Shown here piece by piece: positions 41,012-50,167 of a stretch of DNA of 64,000 nucleotides. Each line of letters begins with the position of its first letter. Position 1 is the stretch's first letter. The stretch comes from Clostridiaceae bacterium (lineage in GTDB: Bacteria > Bacillota > Clostridia > Peptostreptococcales > Natronincolaceae). The stretch covers positions 410,798 to 474,797 of the forward strand of contig JAHDLO010000015.1 of assembly GCA_018432235.1 (NCBI GenBank). Direction: 5' to 3'. Under the pieces are notes generated by a model. The model did not search any database and had not been told where the DNA came from. It worked only from the letters and a program-made list of their open reading frames with translations. Both the position numbers and the translations under genes were made by a program.

Positions 41012-42048
41012 AGGAATTCCTCCATATCTCTATCATTTAGGCTGACTATAAAGTGTGCCAGCAGCTTACCGGTTTTTTCTATATCGGAAAGGCTTAGGGT
41101 TTCAACAGAGGTATGCATATATCTCAAGGGGATTGAAAGAATACCAGTGGCTACTCCTGCTCTGCTGACCTGCATTGGCCATGCATCTGTGCCAGAGTGT
41201 CCTGTTGCTATTTCAATCTGATAATCTATGTAATGCTCCTTTGCAATCGTTTTTAAATGCTCAAAAATCCTTGGATGAATATTAGGCCCAACGGTGATAG
41301 CCGGTCCCTTTGTAAGCTCTATTGTATCGTGCTGGTTTAGCTCCGGTGTTCTGCCAAATCCAACGTCTATAGCAATACCGATATCCGGATTAATGCTATA
41401 TGCAGCAGTGGTGGCACCTCTTGTGCCAACCTCCTCTTGAACGGTAGCAACACAATAGACGTCTACTTCATGCTTTAAATGCTTTAGCTCCTTAAGACAC
41501 TCCAGCAGCACAGCAACCCCGGCTCTATCATCCAGTGCCTTTGCGGCTATTAAATCATTTTTCAGTGATACATTTTGACGGTTTACCGTAACGACATCAC
41601 CTACGGATAGCTTCACCTTCAGTTCCTCTCTATTAAAGCCGGTGTCAATCATCAAATCCTCTATGCCTATTGCCTTACTTCTTTCAGCGTCGTTGGTAAG
41701 ATGTGGCGGCTTAACTCCTATTATGCCATATACCTTTTCACGGCCTTGGATTGTAACCTCCTGGCATAGCAAGGTTCTTTGGTCCACTCCTCCTATGTTT
41801 GTAAATCTGATGAATCCATTTTCGTCAATTTCTTTAACCATTAATCCGATTTCATCCATATGGGCAGCCAGCATAATTCTTCCCTTGCCAGCGCCTCTTT
41901 TAAGTAGGATGAGATTTCCTAACGGGTCCTTTGATACATCATCGCAATAGCTGCCTAAGGCTGTCTCTATAAGCTTTGAAACCTCTTCCTCATGGCCTGA
42001 TACCCCTGTTGCCTCTGTAATAGTCCTTATAAAATCCTTGTTATTCAT
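41002..42048 (-). CDS. M42 family metallopeptidase (first of three)
   Basis: A 348-residue paralogue with 'LAAHMDEIGLMV', 'ALDDRAGVA', 'VQEEVGTRGA', the Asp of 'IAIDVGFG' and 'PLRYMHTSVE'. It heads the three-gene M42 set, 67 bases after cheR. The upstream gap holds AAATTAC/GTAATTT, a small dyad, but no clear promoter, so it may be transcribed with cheR. Confidence 0.92.
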   Translation of the reverse strand: MNNKDFIRTITEATGVSGHEEEVSKLIETALGSYCDDVSKDPLGNLILLKRGAGKGRIMLAAHMDEIGLMVKEIDENGFIRFTNIGGVDQRTLLCQEVTIQGREKVYGIIGVKPPHLTNDAERSKAIGIEDLMIDTGFNREELKVKLSVGDVVTVNRQNVSLKNDLIAAKALDDRAGVAVLLECLKELKHLKHEVDVYCVATVQEEVGTRGATTAAYSINPDIGIAIDVGFGRTPELNQHDTIELTKGPAITVGPNIHPRIFEHLKTIAKEHYIDYQIEIATGHSGTDAWPMQVSRAGVATGILSIPLRYMHTSVETLSLSDIEKTGKLLAHFIVSLNDRDMEEFLCY

Positions 42049-42115
42049 GAATAGCCTCCCTTCCGCCTTTTAAAGATTTGAAGAAATTACAAGTAATTTC
42101 CTCATGTTATTTGAT

Positions 42116-42889
42116 CTATGGCATTTTTTTATAAAAAAAGGTCTTTACTGGCGCAAGCTTGTATCGGTTCGGTAGTATAATTTGCTCAGTGCTACCAACA
42201 AATAATACACCATCCTGATCCAGAGCCTGATGAAATTTCTGATACATTTTGCTTTTAGTTTCCTCTGTAAAATATATCATTACATTTCTACACAGTATTA
42301 AATCACAATTATCAGGATATTTATCTTCTAATAGATTTAAATTTTGAAAGGTGACTTGTTTCTTTATAACATCCCTTATAGCATAGCTATCATTAATGCG
42401 GTCAAAGTATTTAGAAATAAAATCTGTCGGTAGTCCTTCAAGACTTTTTGCAGAGTAAACGCCAAACCTAGCCTTATTTATAGCTCCCTTGTCAATATCA
42501 GTAGCCAAAATATTGATATCCTTTAAATCAAAAAAACGAGATAGAAGCATTACTAAGGAATAGGGTTCTTCGCCGGTGGAACAGGCTGAGCTCCATATTT
42601 TAAGACGAGATTTTCTTTTTAAGAGCTGCGGCAGAATCTCCTTTTCTAAAACCTCCCATTGTGGAGGATTTCTATAAAACTCTGAAACGTTTATAGTTAG
42701 ATAATTTATGAATTCCTCAAAGAGCTTGCTATTTGTATTCAATCCGTTAAAATACGCGTCAAAGGAAGTATAGTTGTTCCGCGTTACAAGGGATTCAATT
42801 CGACGCTTCATTTGTCTTTCTTTATAGCAGGATAAATCTAACCCGGTTTTTTTATATACATTTGCTATAAAAGCTTCATAGCCCTCCAT
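42116..42889 (-). CDS. cheR: Chemotaxis protein methyltransferase CheR
   Basis: A 257-residue SAM-dependent enzyme that methylates glutamates of chemoreceptors. The N-terminal helical domain (1-80) carries 'RQMKRRIESLVTRN', the SAM loop is 'IWSSACSTGEEPYSL' (about 98-112), and 'LILCRNVMIYF' is the post-I motif. No other chemotaxis gene is near, as in other clostridia where cheR stands alone. It is followed by the M42 genes. Confidence 0.94.
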   Translation of the reverse strand: MEGYEAFIANVYKKTGLDLSCYKERQMKRRIESLVTRNNYTSFDAYFNGLNTNSKLFEEFINYLTINVSEFYRNPPQWEVLEKEILPQLLKRKSRLKIWSSACSTGEEPYSLVMLLSRFFDLKDINILATDIDKGAINKARFGVYSAKSLEGLPTDFISKYFDRINDSYAIRDVIKKQVTFQNLNLLEDKYPDNCDLILCRNVMIYFTEETKSKMYQKFHQALDQDGVLFVGSTEQIILPNRYKLAPVKTFFYKKMP

Positions 42890-42976
42890 TTACATCCCCC
42901 TTTAGGATTACAACACTAAATATATATTAAAACATAACATGCTATAGGAAAAAATAGGCAAACTGTTTATGAAAAA

Positions 42977-43000
42977 ATAAAGAGTCTAAGGACTCTTTAT
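42977..43000 (-). terminator. Terminator of the S1 gene
   Basis: ATAAAGAGTC pairs with GACTCTTTAT around TAAG, overlapping the stop codon of the S1 gene, and ends in TTTTTTC on the minus strand. Confidence 0.85.
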
Positions 43001-44148
43001 TCTTCATCTGTTGGATTAACGACGTCTCCGATTGTTACAGGATTTTCCTCGCTGATGAATTCCTTTTCCTCAGCTTCCTCTTCTGCCCTATTTAAAGCTG
43101 AAATGCTTAAGCTCATCCTCTTTTGTTCTATATTGATATCTAAAATTTTAGCCTGTACAACTTGGCCTATTTCTAGTGCCTGAGATGGTTTAGAAATAAA
43201 CTTGTCGCTGATTTCAGAGATGTGTACTAATCCGTCTACGCCAGATTCTACCTCAATAAAGGCACCAAAATCAACTAATCTAACAACCTTACCCTCTATG
43301 ACATCTCCAACATTGTATTTCTCTTTAACAATATCCCATGGCTGAGGGATAGTTTGCTTAAGACCTAATGATATTTTGCTGGTGGCAGCATCAAAATCCA
43401 GAACTATTACCTCTACTTGATCACCCAGCTTTAAGATTTCAGAAGGGTGCTTAACTCTATTCCATGATAAATCTGAAATGTGGATAAGACCGTCTACGCC
43501 TCCTAAATCTACAAAGGCGCCAAAATTAGTGATATTTCTTACGGTTCCCTTTACAAGCTGACCAGCCTTTAAGGTTGAAAGAACTTCCTTTCTCTTTTCT
43601 TGCTTTTCGTTCTCTATAACCGGTTTTCTAGAAAGGACTACTTTATTTTTCCTACGATCTATTTCAATGATTTTTGTGTTGAAGCTTTTGCCAACAAAGG
43701 TCTGAAGGTTTTCAACATATGAGTCGGATAATTGGCTTGCGGGAATAAAACATCTGATTCCTCTGGATATAGAAACCACGCCGCCTCTAACGGCTTCGAT
43801 AACCTTGGTTTCCAGTAAAGCTTCAGACTCTTGAATTTTTTCTAAGTCATCCCATCCTTTTTGGACATCTACCCTCTTTTTAGATAATAAAACATTACCT
43901 TCACCATCATCTACTTTAATTACGTAAACCTTTATTTCATCACCTACATTAACCACGCTTTTGGGATTAACGGTTGTGTCGTTAGAAATTTCTTCTTTAG
44001 GAATGATTCCATCAGATTTATATCCTACATTAACCATTATTTCGTTGTCAGTCACGTTGATTACTTTACCGGTAACAACATCTCCTGTACGTAGTCTAAC
44101 CATGGATTTTTCTATTTCCTCCATAAAGTTCATCATATCGTTGTTCAT
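42997..44148 (-). CDS. rpsA: 30S ribosomal protein S1-like, four S1 domains
   Basis: A 383-residue RNA-binding protein with four OB-fold S1 domains (about 18-90, 105-170, 190-260, 275-345), for example 'GTVRNITNFGAFVDLGGVDG'. It ends in an acidic tail 'EEEAEEKEF'. It is shorter than the six-domain Escherichia S1, normal for Firmicutes. It follows ispH with a 44-base gap; in many clostridia the two are fused or adjacent. It probably helps translation of structured mRNAs. Confidence 0.93.
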   Translation of the reverse strand: MNNDMMNFMEEIEKSMVRLRTGDVVTGKVINVTDNEIMVNVGYKSDGIIPKEEISNDTTVNPKSVVNVGDEIKVYVIKVDDGEGNVLLSKKRVDVQKGWDDLEKIQESEALLETKVIEAVRGGVVSISRGIRCFIPASQLSDSYVENLQTFVGKSFNTKIIEIDRRKNKVVLSRKPVIENEKQEKRKEVLSTLKAGQLVKGTVRNITNFGAFVDLGGVDGLIHISDLSWNRVKHPSEILKLGDQVEVIVLDFDAATSKISLGLKQTIPQPWDIVKEKYNVGDVIEGKVVRLVDFGAFIEVESGVDGLVHISEISDKFISKPSQALEIGQVVQAKILDINIEQKRMSLSISALNRAEEEAEEKEFISEENPVTIGDVVNPTDEE

Positions 44149-44192
44149 TAAATTAACCTCCCAGAATTTATAATATCATTTTATTAATTCTC

Positions 44193-45035
44193 TTAATTAA
44201 TATTTTTTAACGCTTCAATTATCTCATTAATTACCCAAATAGGTGTTGAGGCACCTGCTGTGACACCTACCCTTTCATAGCTCCTCAGGGCTTCTATATC
44301 CAGCTCCTCCACCCCTTCCACATGGAAGGTGGATTCGGGCTTTACTTCTTTGCAAATAGCCACTAGCTTTTGTGTATTTGAGCTATTGCTTCCGCCTATA
44401 ACAATCATTGCATCTACTTCACCCGCTAATTTTTTTGCTGCATCCTGTCTTTGCTTTGTGGCATGACATATCGTGTCGAAAATCTCAATTTCCTTAACCT
44501 TATCCTTCAGTAATTCTATCAGCTCCCTGTATTTTGTTAAGGACATGGTAGTTTGAACAACTACACATAGCTTTTGATCTTTATTAATCCTTTCAATGTC
44601 ACCGGGCTCCTGAATAATAACGGCTCTATTATAGCACCATCCATTAATTCCTATCACCTCAGGATGATGGGGATTTCCTATGATTGCAATTTGAAAATCC
44701 TTATCGCAATATTCCTTAACAATTTTTTGAATTCTTCTCACAAAGGGACAGGTGGTGTCAATAACATTCAACTGCTTCTCCTCTGCAATTCTGTATATTT
44801 CCTCCGGAACACCATGAGACCGAATGATAACATTACCCTCTTTAATATCATTTAAGTCCTCTATTATCCTTACACCTTCATCTTCAAGGCTTTTGACCAC
44901 CTGAGGATTGTGAATTAACGGACCTAATGAATAGTTGGCCTTATCCCTGTTTCTATTTATTTCATCAAAGGCGGTGTTAATTGCCTTTGTTACACCAAAG
45001 CAAAAACCTGAATAATCTGCTAATGTTACCTTCAT
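44193..45035 (-). CDS. ispH: 4-hydroxy-3-methylbut-2-enyl diphosphate reductase IspH
   Basis: A 280-residue [4Fe-4S] enzyme making IPP and DMAPP, the last step of the MEP path. Cluster Cys are in 'SGFCFGV' (about 12), 'TTCPFV' (about 96) and 'TICHATKQRQ' (about 190). Substrate-binding His are in 'LIHNPQV' and 'RSHGVPEE', and the Glu in 'PHHPEVIG'. DMAPP is also the substrate of MiaA at 14534-15472. Confidence 0.96.
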   Translation of the reverse strand: MKVTLADYSGFCFGVTKAINTAFDEINRNRDKANYSLGPLIHNPQVVKSLEDEGVRIIEDLNDIKEGNVIIRSHGVPEEIYRIAEEKQLNVIDTTCPFVRRIQKIVKEYCDKDFQIAIIGNPHHPEVIGINGWCYNRAVIIQEPGDIERINKDQKLCVVVQTTMSLTKYRELIELLKDKVKEIEIFDTICHATKQRQDAAKKLAGEVDAMIVIGGSNSSNTQKLVAICKEVKPESTFHVEGVEELDIEALRSYERVGVTAGASTPIWVINEIIEALKNIN

Positions 45036-45148
45036 ATTTCCTCCTGTTCCAGCAATGAAAAAACGTAGACTTATTAAATTTCGATAAAGAATGAATAATT
45101 CCTTCTTTTAATAATTAAATATTTTATATGAACCATTAAAGTTATCTG

Positions 45149-45820
45149 TTAATTTGTTATACTTATTTTCTCCTTTAATAGGAATATTATTTTATTAATT
45201 ACGTCGTCTATTGAATAATTAGTGGTATCGATCTCTACGGCATCCTTCGCTTTTACTAAAGGTGAATGCGCTCTTTCCTTATCCATCTTGTCCCTTTTGC
45301 TAATATCTGCCTTAACGGCTTCAAGGTCTACATTTTCTACTTTACCAATCATTTCTTGGAATCTTCTTAAGGCACGTTCCTCCACAGAAGCAGTAAGGAA
45401 TATTTTCAAAGTAGCATCCTGTAGAACATTTGTGCCGATATCTCTGCCATCCATAACAACATTATGATTGGCAGCTATTTCTCTTTGTATTTTTACAAGA
45501 ATACTACGGACCTGAGGTATCTGAGCTATATGAGATACGCTTTGAGTTACCTCAATCCCACGAACCTCATGGTCTAGGTTTCTGCCATTGGCATAGATGC
45601 TATCATTTTCAAACCGAATTTCTATACGCTCCGACAGCTTGACTATGCCATCGATATCCCCGGTATTTATGCCCTCCTGTAAAACCATATAGGTTATAGC
45701 GCGATACATTGCCCCGGTATCTATGTAGATATAATTTAAAAGCTCCGACAGCTTTTTAGCTATGGTGCTTTTGCCGGCACCAGCAGGCCCATCAATAGCA
45801 ATCTGTATTGGTTTCATCAT
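45149..45820 (-). CDS. cmk: Cytidylate kinase
   Basis: A 223-residue nucleoside monophosphate kinase that phosphorylates CMP and dCMP. The P-loop is 'DGPAGAGKST' (about 9-18), and 'DTGAMYRA', 'GRDIGT' and 'ALRRFQE' are the CMP-binding and lid motifs. The cmk-ispH-rpsA order is conserved in Firmicutes. It lies 19 bases after aroH. Confidence 0.96.
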   Translation of the reverse strand: MMKPIQIAIDGPAGAGKSTIAKKLSELLNYIYIDTGAMYRAITYMVLQEGINTGDIDGIVKLSERIEIRFENDSIYANGRNLDHEVRGIEVTQSVSHIAQIPQVRSILVKIQREIAANHNVVMDGRDIGTNVLQDATLKIFLTASVEERALRRFQEMIGKVENVDLEAVKADISKRDKMDKERAHSPLVKAKDAVEIDTTNYSIDDVINKIIFLLKEKISITN

Positions 45821-45839
45821 TTGCCCTCCTTTATTGAAG

Positions 45840-46202
45840 CTACTTCGAGATATCCGGCCTTAGGACCTTGGCATTTTTTAAATATACATGCTTCATTTCC
45901 TGCTTAGACCTTTGGGTATTGACATGGAGTAAAACACGAATACAGAGCTTTAGACTGTTTGCTATATCCAGCTCTTGGTAATTCAGCATCGCCGTAGTGC
46001 ACCAGCTTAACTCATCCCTTACAACAGCTGAGGGATATTTAGCATTTATATCCTTGGTTGCAGTAAAAACAATGCTTATAACATCCTCTTCCTTTAGTTG
46101 GTTTTGTCTTATGATCTCAGACATTAACTCATAGGTTCCTTCACTAACCGCTTTGGCACTATTTTCATCAATTGTAATAGCACCCCGTATAGCCCATACC
46201 AT
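45840..46202 (-). CDS. aroH: Chorismate mutase, AroH type
   Basis: A 120-residue trimeric chorismate mutase converting chorismate to prephenate. The AroH hallmarks are 'IRGAITIDENSA' (Arg7), 'FTATKDINAKYP', 'VRDELSW' and 'CIRVLLHVNT' with the catalytic Arg. This gene draws chorismate toward Phe and Tyr, competing with TrpE at 33269. It is upstream of cmk in the same run. Confidence 0.93.
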   Translation of the reverse strand: MVWAIRGAITIDENSAKAVSEGTYELMSEIIRQNQLKEEDVISIVFTATKDINAKYPSAVVRDELSWCTTAMLNYQELDIANSLKLCIRVLLHVNTQRSKQEMKHVYLKNAKVLRPDISK

Positions 46203-46284
46203 ATTAAAACACCCCTCTTTTTTGCCTAATGAAAATTATACAATATTATACAATATAAAACAATATTTTCAGGTGAAATAGAAT

Positions 46285-46734
46285 TTAGAATCTCACTATC
46301 CCGATAGTGACGATATTTTTTTCTACAGACAGTTGTTCCTTTATAAAGTCAGGATTTATTTCTTTAGTAATTTCAATGACTCTTATTGGAATTTTCTCCT
46401 GATACATAGTTCCCTTAATCTCTACAACGTCCCTGTCTTTTACTTGTATTTCCAGCTGTCTGTTGTTTTCGAAGCTTATAAAGGACTCGCCATTCACCAA
46501 TACCTCCAGCTGAGGGTAAAGGGCATCCCCCTCCAGAGCCAACACGATAGCACCCATAGGCGCTGACAGCGGCTGAAGGCTATCGTCGGTGCTGCTTTGA
46601 TACACTGGATTTTGCCTGTTGTTATAGCGTATTCTTACATTTGAAAGCACAGTTAATAGTAGAAAGCATATCAAAGCAAACTTAAGAATTTTATCAATTT
46701 TATCTAAACGTTCATTTGATTTCAAGGACAACAC
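46285..46734 (-). CDS. Membrane-anchored protein of unknown function
   Basis: A 149-residue product with one membrane helix (about 18-33) and an extracellular beta-rich domain ('VLALEGDALYPQLEVLVNGE', then 'VVEIKGTMYQEKIPIRVIEI'). No catalytic motif is seen and I do not recognise it. It lies 11 bases after the flavoprotein gene. In the 82 bases down to aroH I see only A/T-rich sequence. Confidence 0.65.
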   Translation of the reverse strand: MLSLKSNERLDKIDKILKFALICFLLLTVLSNVRIRYNNRQNPVYQSSTDDSLQPLSAPMGAIVLALEGDALYPQLEVLVNGESFISFENNRQLEIQVKDRDVVEIKGTMYQEKIPIRVIEITKEINPDFIKEQLSVEKNIVTIGIVRF

Positions 46735-46745
46735 TCCTCGTTAAT

Positions 46746-47987
46746 TTATGCATTTAAGCCTGCAAGGTAGCCTGTTGAAAAAGCGATATGTAGATTGTAG
46801 CCCCCGGTTACAGCATCTACATCTATGATTTCTCCAGCAAAATAAAGACCCGTTATTAATTTAGACGCCATTGTTTTAGGATTAATCTCCTTAATTTCAA
46901 TCCCACCTGAGGTGACGATTGCCTCCTTGAGGCTTCTTAATGAAATGACGGTTAATGTCATATTCTTTATTAATTCCAGTAGCTTATTGCGGTCTTTTTT
47001 TGTTATTTGCTTAAGGGGCACTTCCCCGTCTATTGAACCTCTTTCCATTAATATCTGCAAGAGATTTTTAGGTAGGTATTGATTTAGATATTTCCGGATA
47101 GACATATCAGCATATGTCACTTGAGGCCTCATAAATGTATTCTCCAGCTCTTCTAATGACACCTGAGGCAGTAGGTCAAGTCTAAGTGAAATGCTGCCCT
47201 TATCTATATAGCTATTTAAACGGGAGGACAGCTGTAAAATTGCCGGACCAGAAAGACCGAAATGCGTAAAAATGATGGGTCCTCTGACGGTAATGGGCTT
47301 TTTTTCGTTTGCTCTAAAGGAGACTTCTGCATCTGCTATGGATATCCCCATAAGATCCTTTACCCATTCCTCCTTAGTAACTACCGGAACAAGAGCGGCC
47401 TTTGGTTTGATTATCCTATGTCCCAGCTGCTGGGCTAGTCTATAGCCTTCACCGTTGCTGCCGGTAGCAGGGTAGGATGCACCTCCAGTTGCCAATATTA
47501 CGGAGTTTCCCTTGACAGTTTCTTTATTATCAAGTCTAACTCCAACAATTCCGTGACCGTCACTCATAATCTCAACAACATCACTGTTAAATATAAGTTC
47601 TACACCCAATTGCCTAAGACTTTTATAGAAGCCCTCTATAACATCGCTGGATTGATTGCTAACAGGAAAGACTTTGTTTTCCTCCTCAAGCTTTAAGGAG
47701 ATTCCCATAGCCTCCAGCTGCTTCATAAGGGCTTTGCTGTCGAGGGAATTAAAGGCGCTATAAAGAAATTTACCATTGGTTACTGTTTTCTTAATCATTT
47801 CATCTGGGTCTGAGAGATTGGTGACATTGCATCTTCCCCCACCAGTGATTGCCAGTTTTTTCCCCAATTGCGGATTCTTTTCTATTAGGACTACCTGTTT
47901 ATTATGCTTGGCAGCAATGAAGGCAGCCATCATACCAGCAGGACCTCCGCCAACTACTATAACCCTATGGTTTTTCAAGAGCTTCAC
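46746..47987 (-). CDS. NAD(P)/FAD-dependent oxidoreductase, HI0933/YtfP-like
   Basis: A 413-residue flavoprotein with the FAD Rossmann 'VVGGGPAGMMAAFIAAKHN' (10-28), 'GGGRCNVTN' (about 50), 'ATGGASYPATGSNGEGY' (about 165) and the C-terminal 'GEIIDVDAVTGGYNL' FAD site. The family (HI0933-like) is conserved; the substrate is unknown. It overlaps the phosphatase gene by 23 bases. Confidence 0.9.
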   Translation of the reverse strand: MKLLKNHRVIVVGGGPAGMMAAFIAAKHNKQVVLIEKNPQLGKKLAITGGGRCNVTNLSDPDEMIKKTVTNGKFLYSAFNSLDSKALMKQLEAMGISLKLEEENKVFPVSNQSSDVIEGFYKSLRQLGVELIFNSDVVEIMSDGHGIVGVRLDNKETVKGNSVILATGGASYPATGSNGEGYRLAQQLGHRIIKPKAALVPVVTKEEWVKDLMGISIADAEVSFRANEKKPITVRGPIIFTHFGLSGPAILQLSSRLNSYIDKGSISLRLDLLPQVSLEELENTFMRPQVTYADMSIRKYLNQYLPKNLLQILMERGSIDGEVPLKQITKKDRNKLLELIKNMTLTVISLRSLKEAIVTSGGIEIKEINPKTMASKLITGLYFAGEIIDVDAVTGGYNLHIAFSTGYLAGLNA

Positions 47988-48603
47988 CCTCTATCATTAT
48001 ATCCATATATGAAGTATCATTATACTTAGTTAGCATAGGACCACGCTTTTTATATTCTATGATGTTTAAAGCACAATTTTCCTGCTTCAGTCTATAAAAG
48101 TCTTTGAGGTCCATGCCTAAAAAGCCTTGAAGGTAAAGCTTTAGGACTGTGCCATGACTAACGATCAGTATATTTTTATCTGCTGATGCCTGTAAAATTT
48201 CTTCTATTGCGGCATTTATTCTTGCCTGTGCCACCGCCAGCAGCTCACCATCAGGAATACAGGGTAACTGTGGGGTACTGTGCCAGACATTCACCGCATC
48301 TGGGTAATCTCTTTCTATTTCCTTAATCGTAAGTCCCTCCCACAGACCAAAGGACAATTCCGCTAGACCCTCGTGAAAATGTGATTCAAGACCCAGCTCA
48401 TTACCAATGATTGCAGCAGTGGATTTTGCTCTGTCTAAATTACTGCTATAAATTATGTCTATAGGTTCTTTAGTAAGCCTCTTAGCCAGCATTGTTGCCT
48501 GGTAAAGTCCCCTTTCGGTTAAATGGGAATCTCTTCTCCCCTGAGTTCTACCCTCTAAGTTCCATGCGGTTTCACCATGTCGTACCAAATATAATCTCTT
48601 CAT
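47965..48603 (-). CDS. Histidine phosphatase family protein
   Basis: A 212-residue branch-1 histidine phosphatase (phosphoglycerate mutase-like). The phospho-His is in 'LVRHGETAWN' (about 5-14), the second active-site His in 'ILIVSHGTVLKLYL', and Glu in 'LSFGLWEGLTIKE'. The substrate could be a sugar phosphate or alpha-ribazole phosphate; no cobalamin genes are near. ATG 48603 follows AAGGGTG by 7 bases; the GTG three codons earlier overlaps that site. Confidence 0.88.
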   Translation of the reverse strand: MKRLYLVRHGETAWNLEGRTQGRRDSHLTERGLYQATMLAKRLTKEPIDIIYSSNLDRAKSTAAIIGNELGLESHFHEGLAELSFGLWEGLTIKEIERDYPDAVNVWHSTPQLPCIPDGELLAVAQARINAAIEEILQASADKNILIVSHGTVLKLYLQGFLGMDLKDFYRLKQENCALNIIEYKKRGPMLTKYNDTSYMDIMIEGEALEKP

Positions 48604-48704
48604 AATTATCACCCTTATTGCATATTTTTTTCAAAAGTATTAATTATTATCATCTTTTATTAACTAAGGTTTATTTTACCACATTATTTTGCCTACAGCC
48701 TAAA

Positions 48705-48730
48705 AAAATACGGCCGCTTGGCCGTATTTT
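48705..48730 (-). terminator. Terminator of the kor-rpiR operon
   Basis: AAAATACGGC pairs with GCCGTATTTT around 6 bases. On the minus strand it lies 2 bases past the stop of the RpiR gene and continues with three more T residues. Confidence 0.9.
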
Positions 48731-48732
48731 AT

Positions 48733-49614
48733 CTATTCATTACCATTTCTTCTTTCGTATACATTGTATCTAAACCAGATATCCTCCAGCTTGTTGAAGT
48801 ATCCTCGTATCTTATCCTTCTCTCTCATCCCTACGGCTACAATCAAAGCATTTATCAAGCTTAGTGGTGCTACTAAGGAGTCGACGAAGGACACCATATT
48901 ACTTTTAGCCGTTAAGCAATGATCAGAAATACCTGCTATAGGGGATAATAGGCTATCGGTTATTCCTACAATAGGAACACCTGCTTCACGGGCGTAATTG
49001 ATTGCTTCAATTGTCCGATTTGAATATCTCGGGAAGCTTATACCGATAACTAGGTCCTTGTCCGATATCCTGAGCATTTGTTCAAAGATGTCGCTAATAC
49101 CATAGCCGACAATTTTTACGTTGTCTAAAATAAGACTTAAATAAAAGCCTAAATATTCAGCCAAAGCAGTAGAGCTTCTCAGTCCAATAATGTAAATTTT
49201 CTCAGCCTTGAAAATCATATCAATTACACTTTGAAAATCCTCGTAATCAATATTATCCATGGTGGCACGAATATTATCCATGTCTGATTTTAATACCTTC
49301 TTTAAAATTGCACCTTCATTCGAATACTCACTTGCCATTTCTACCCTTTGAACTGTTGTAAGCTTTGTTTTAATGATTTCCTGAAGCGCCTTTTGCAGCT
49401 CAGGATATCCTTCAAAGCCCAATGCATTGGCAAAACGCACTACGGTAGATTCACTTACCCCTACCTTGATCCCTAATTTCGATGCAGTCATAAAAGCTGC
49501 CTTGTCGTAATTGTCAATTATGAATTGAGCTATTAGCTTTTGCCCCTTGCTCATCTTTGAAAAGCTCTTTTGAATCTGTAGTATCAAGTCCTTTTTATCA
49601 TCCACTATATACAC
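48733..49614 (-). CDS. MurR/RpiR family transcriptional regulator
   Basis: A 293-residue regulator with an N-terminal HTH_6 domain ('LGIKVGVSESTVVRFANALG', about 45-64) and a SIS sugar-phosphate-binding domain (about 130-260, 'IYIIGLRSSTALAEYLG', 'GISFPRYSNRTIEAI'). It is the last gene of the kor operon, 9 bases after korC. Family members sense phosphosugars, so it might adjust ferredoxin-linked carbon flow; its target is not known. Confidence 0.9.
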   Translation of the reverse strand: MYIVDDKKDLILQIQKSFSKMSKGQKLIAQFIIDNYDKAAFMTASKLGIKVGVSESTVVRFANALGFEGYPELQKALQEIIKTKLTTVQRVEMASEYSNEGAILKKVLKSDMDNIRATMDNIDYEDFQSVIDMIFKAEKIYIIGLRSSTALAEYLGFYLSLILDNVKIVGYGISDIFEQMLRISDKDLVIGISFPRYSNRTIEAINYAREAGVPIVGITDSLLSPIAGISDHCLTAKSNMVSFVDSLVAPLSLINALIVAVGMREKDKIRGYFNKLEDIWFRYNVYERRNGNE

Positions 49615-49623
49615 CTTCCCTAA

Positions 49624-50166
49624 TTAAAAAGTTGAGGAAGCAAGCATATAACCCTCGCTTAAAGCAGTTTTATTAAGCTCCTCCGTTCCTCTGGGAACCC
49701 TGTTTAAAACCGCAGCCTCCAGTGATTCCTTATTTACAACCTCAGTGACCTGTTGAATTACCCCAAGGGCAATAATATTGGCAACCATTGCCTTTCCCAG
49801 CTTTTCTGCAGCAGTAGCAATTATTGGAACCTGCAGAACCTTATAGGCTTTATCTTCAGCATCTACATTGATACTGGAGTCGGCTATTAGAATGCCGCCC
49901 TCCTTAAGGCTTTTAATATACTTTTTGTAGGCGACCTCTGTCATTGCCAGCAATAGGTCAGCCTTGTCGACCTTTGGAAAATCAATTTCTTCCCTGCTAA
50001 TAATAACCTCTGCCTTGCTGGCACCGCCCCGTGCCTCAGGACCATAGGATTGAGATTGTATGGCATTATTGCCTTCATTTATGGCAGCCTCTGCTAATAT
50101 AATCCCACCCAGTATTAAACCCTGTCCACCAGAGCCACTTAATCTGATTTCGATGCGATTATCCAT
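49624..50166 (-). CDS. korC: 2-oxoacid:ferredoxin oxidoreductase, gamma subunit
   Basis: A 180-residue CoA-domain subunit, starting 'IRLSGSGGQGLILGGIILAE'; the glycine-rich part is typical of POR/KOR gamma chains. It is the fourth gene of korDABC, 1 base after korB. The complex converts a 2-oxoacid (probably 2-oxoglutarate) and CoA to acyl-CoA, CO2 and reduced ferredoxin. Confidence 0.93.
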   Translation of the reverse strand: MDNRIEIRLSGSGGQGLILGGIILAEAAINEGNNAIQSQSYGPEARGGASKAEVIISREEIDFPKVDKADLLLAMTEVAYKKYIKSLKEGGILIADSSINVDAEDKAYKVLQVPIIATAAEKLGKAMVANIIALGVIQQVTEVVNKESLEAAVLNRVPRGTEELNKTALSEGYMLASSTF

Positions 50167-50167
50167 A

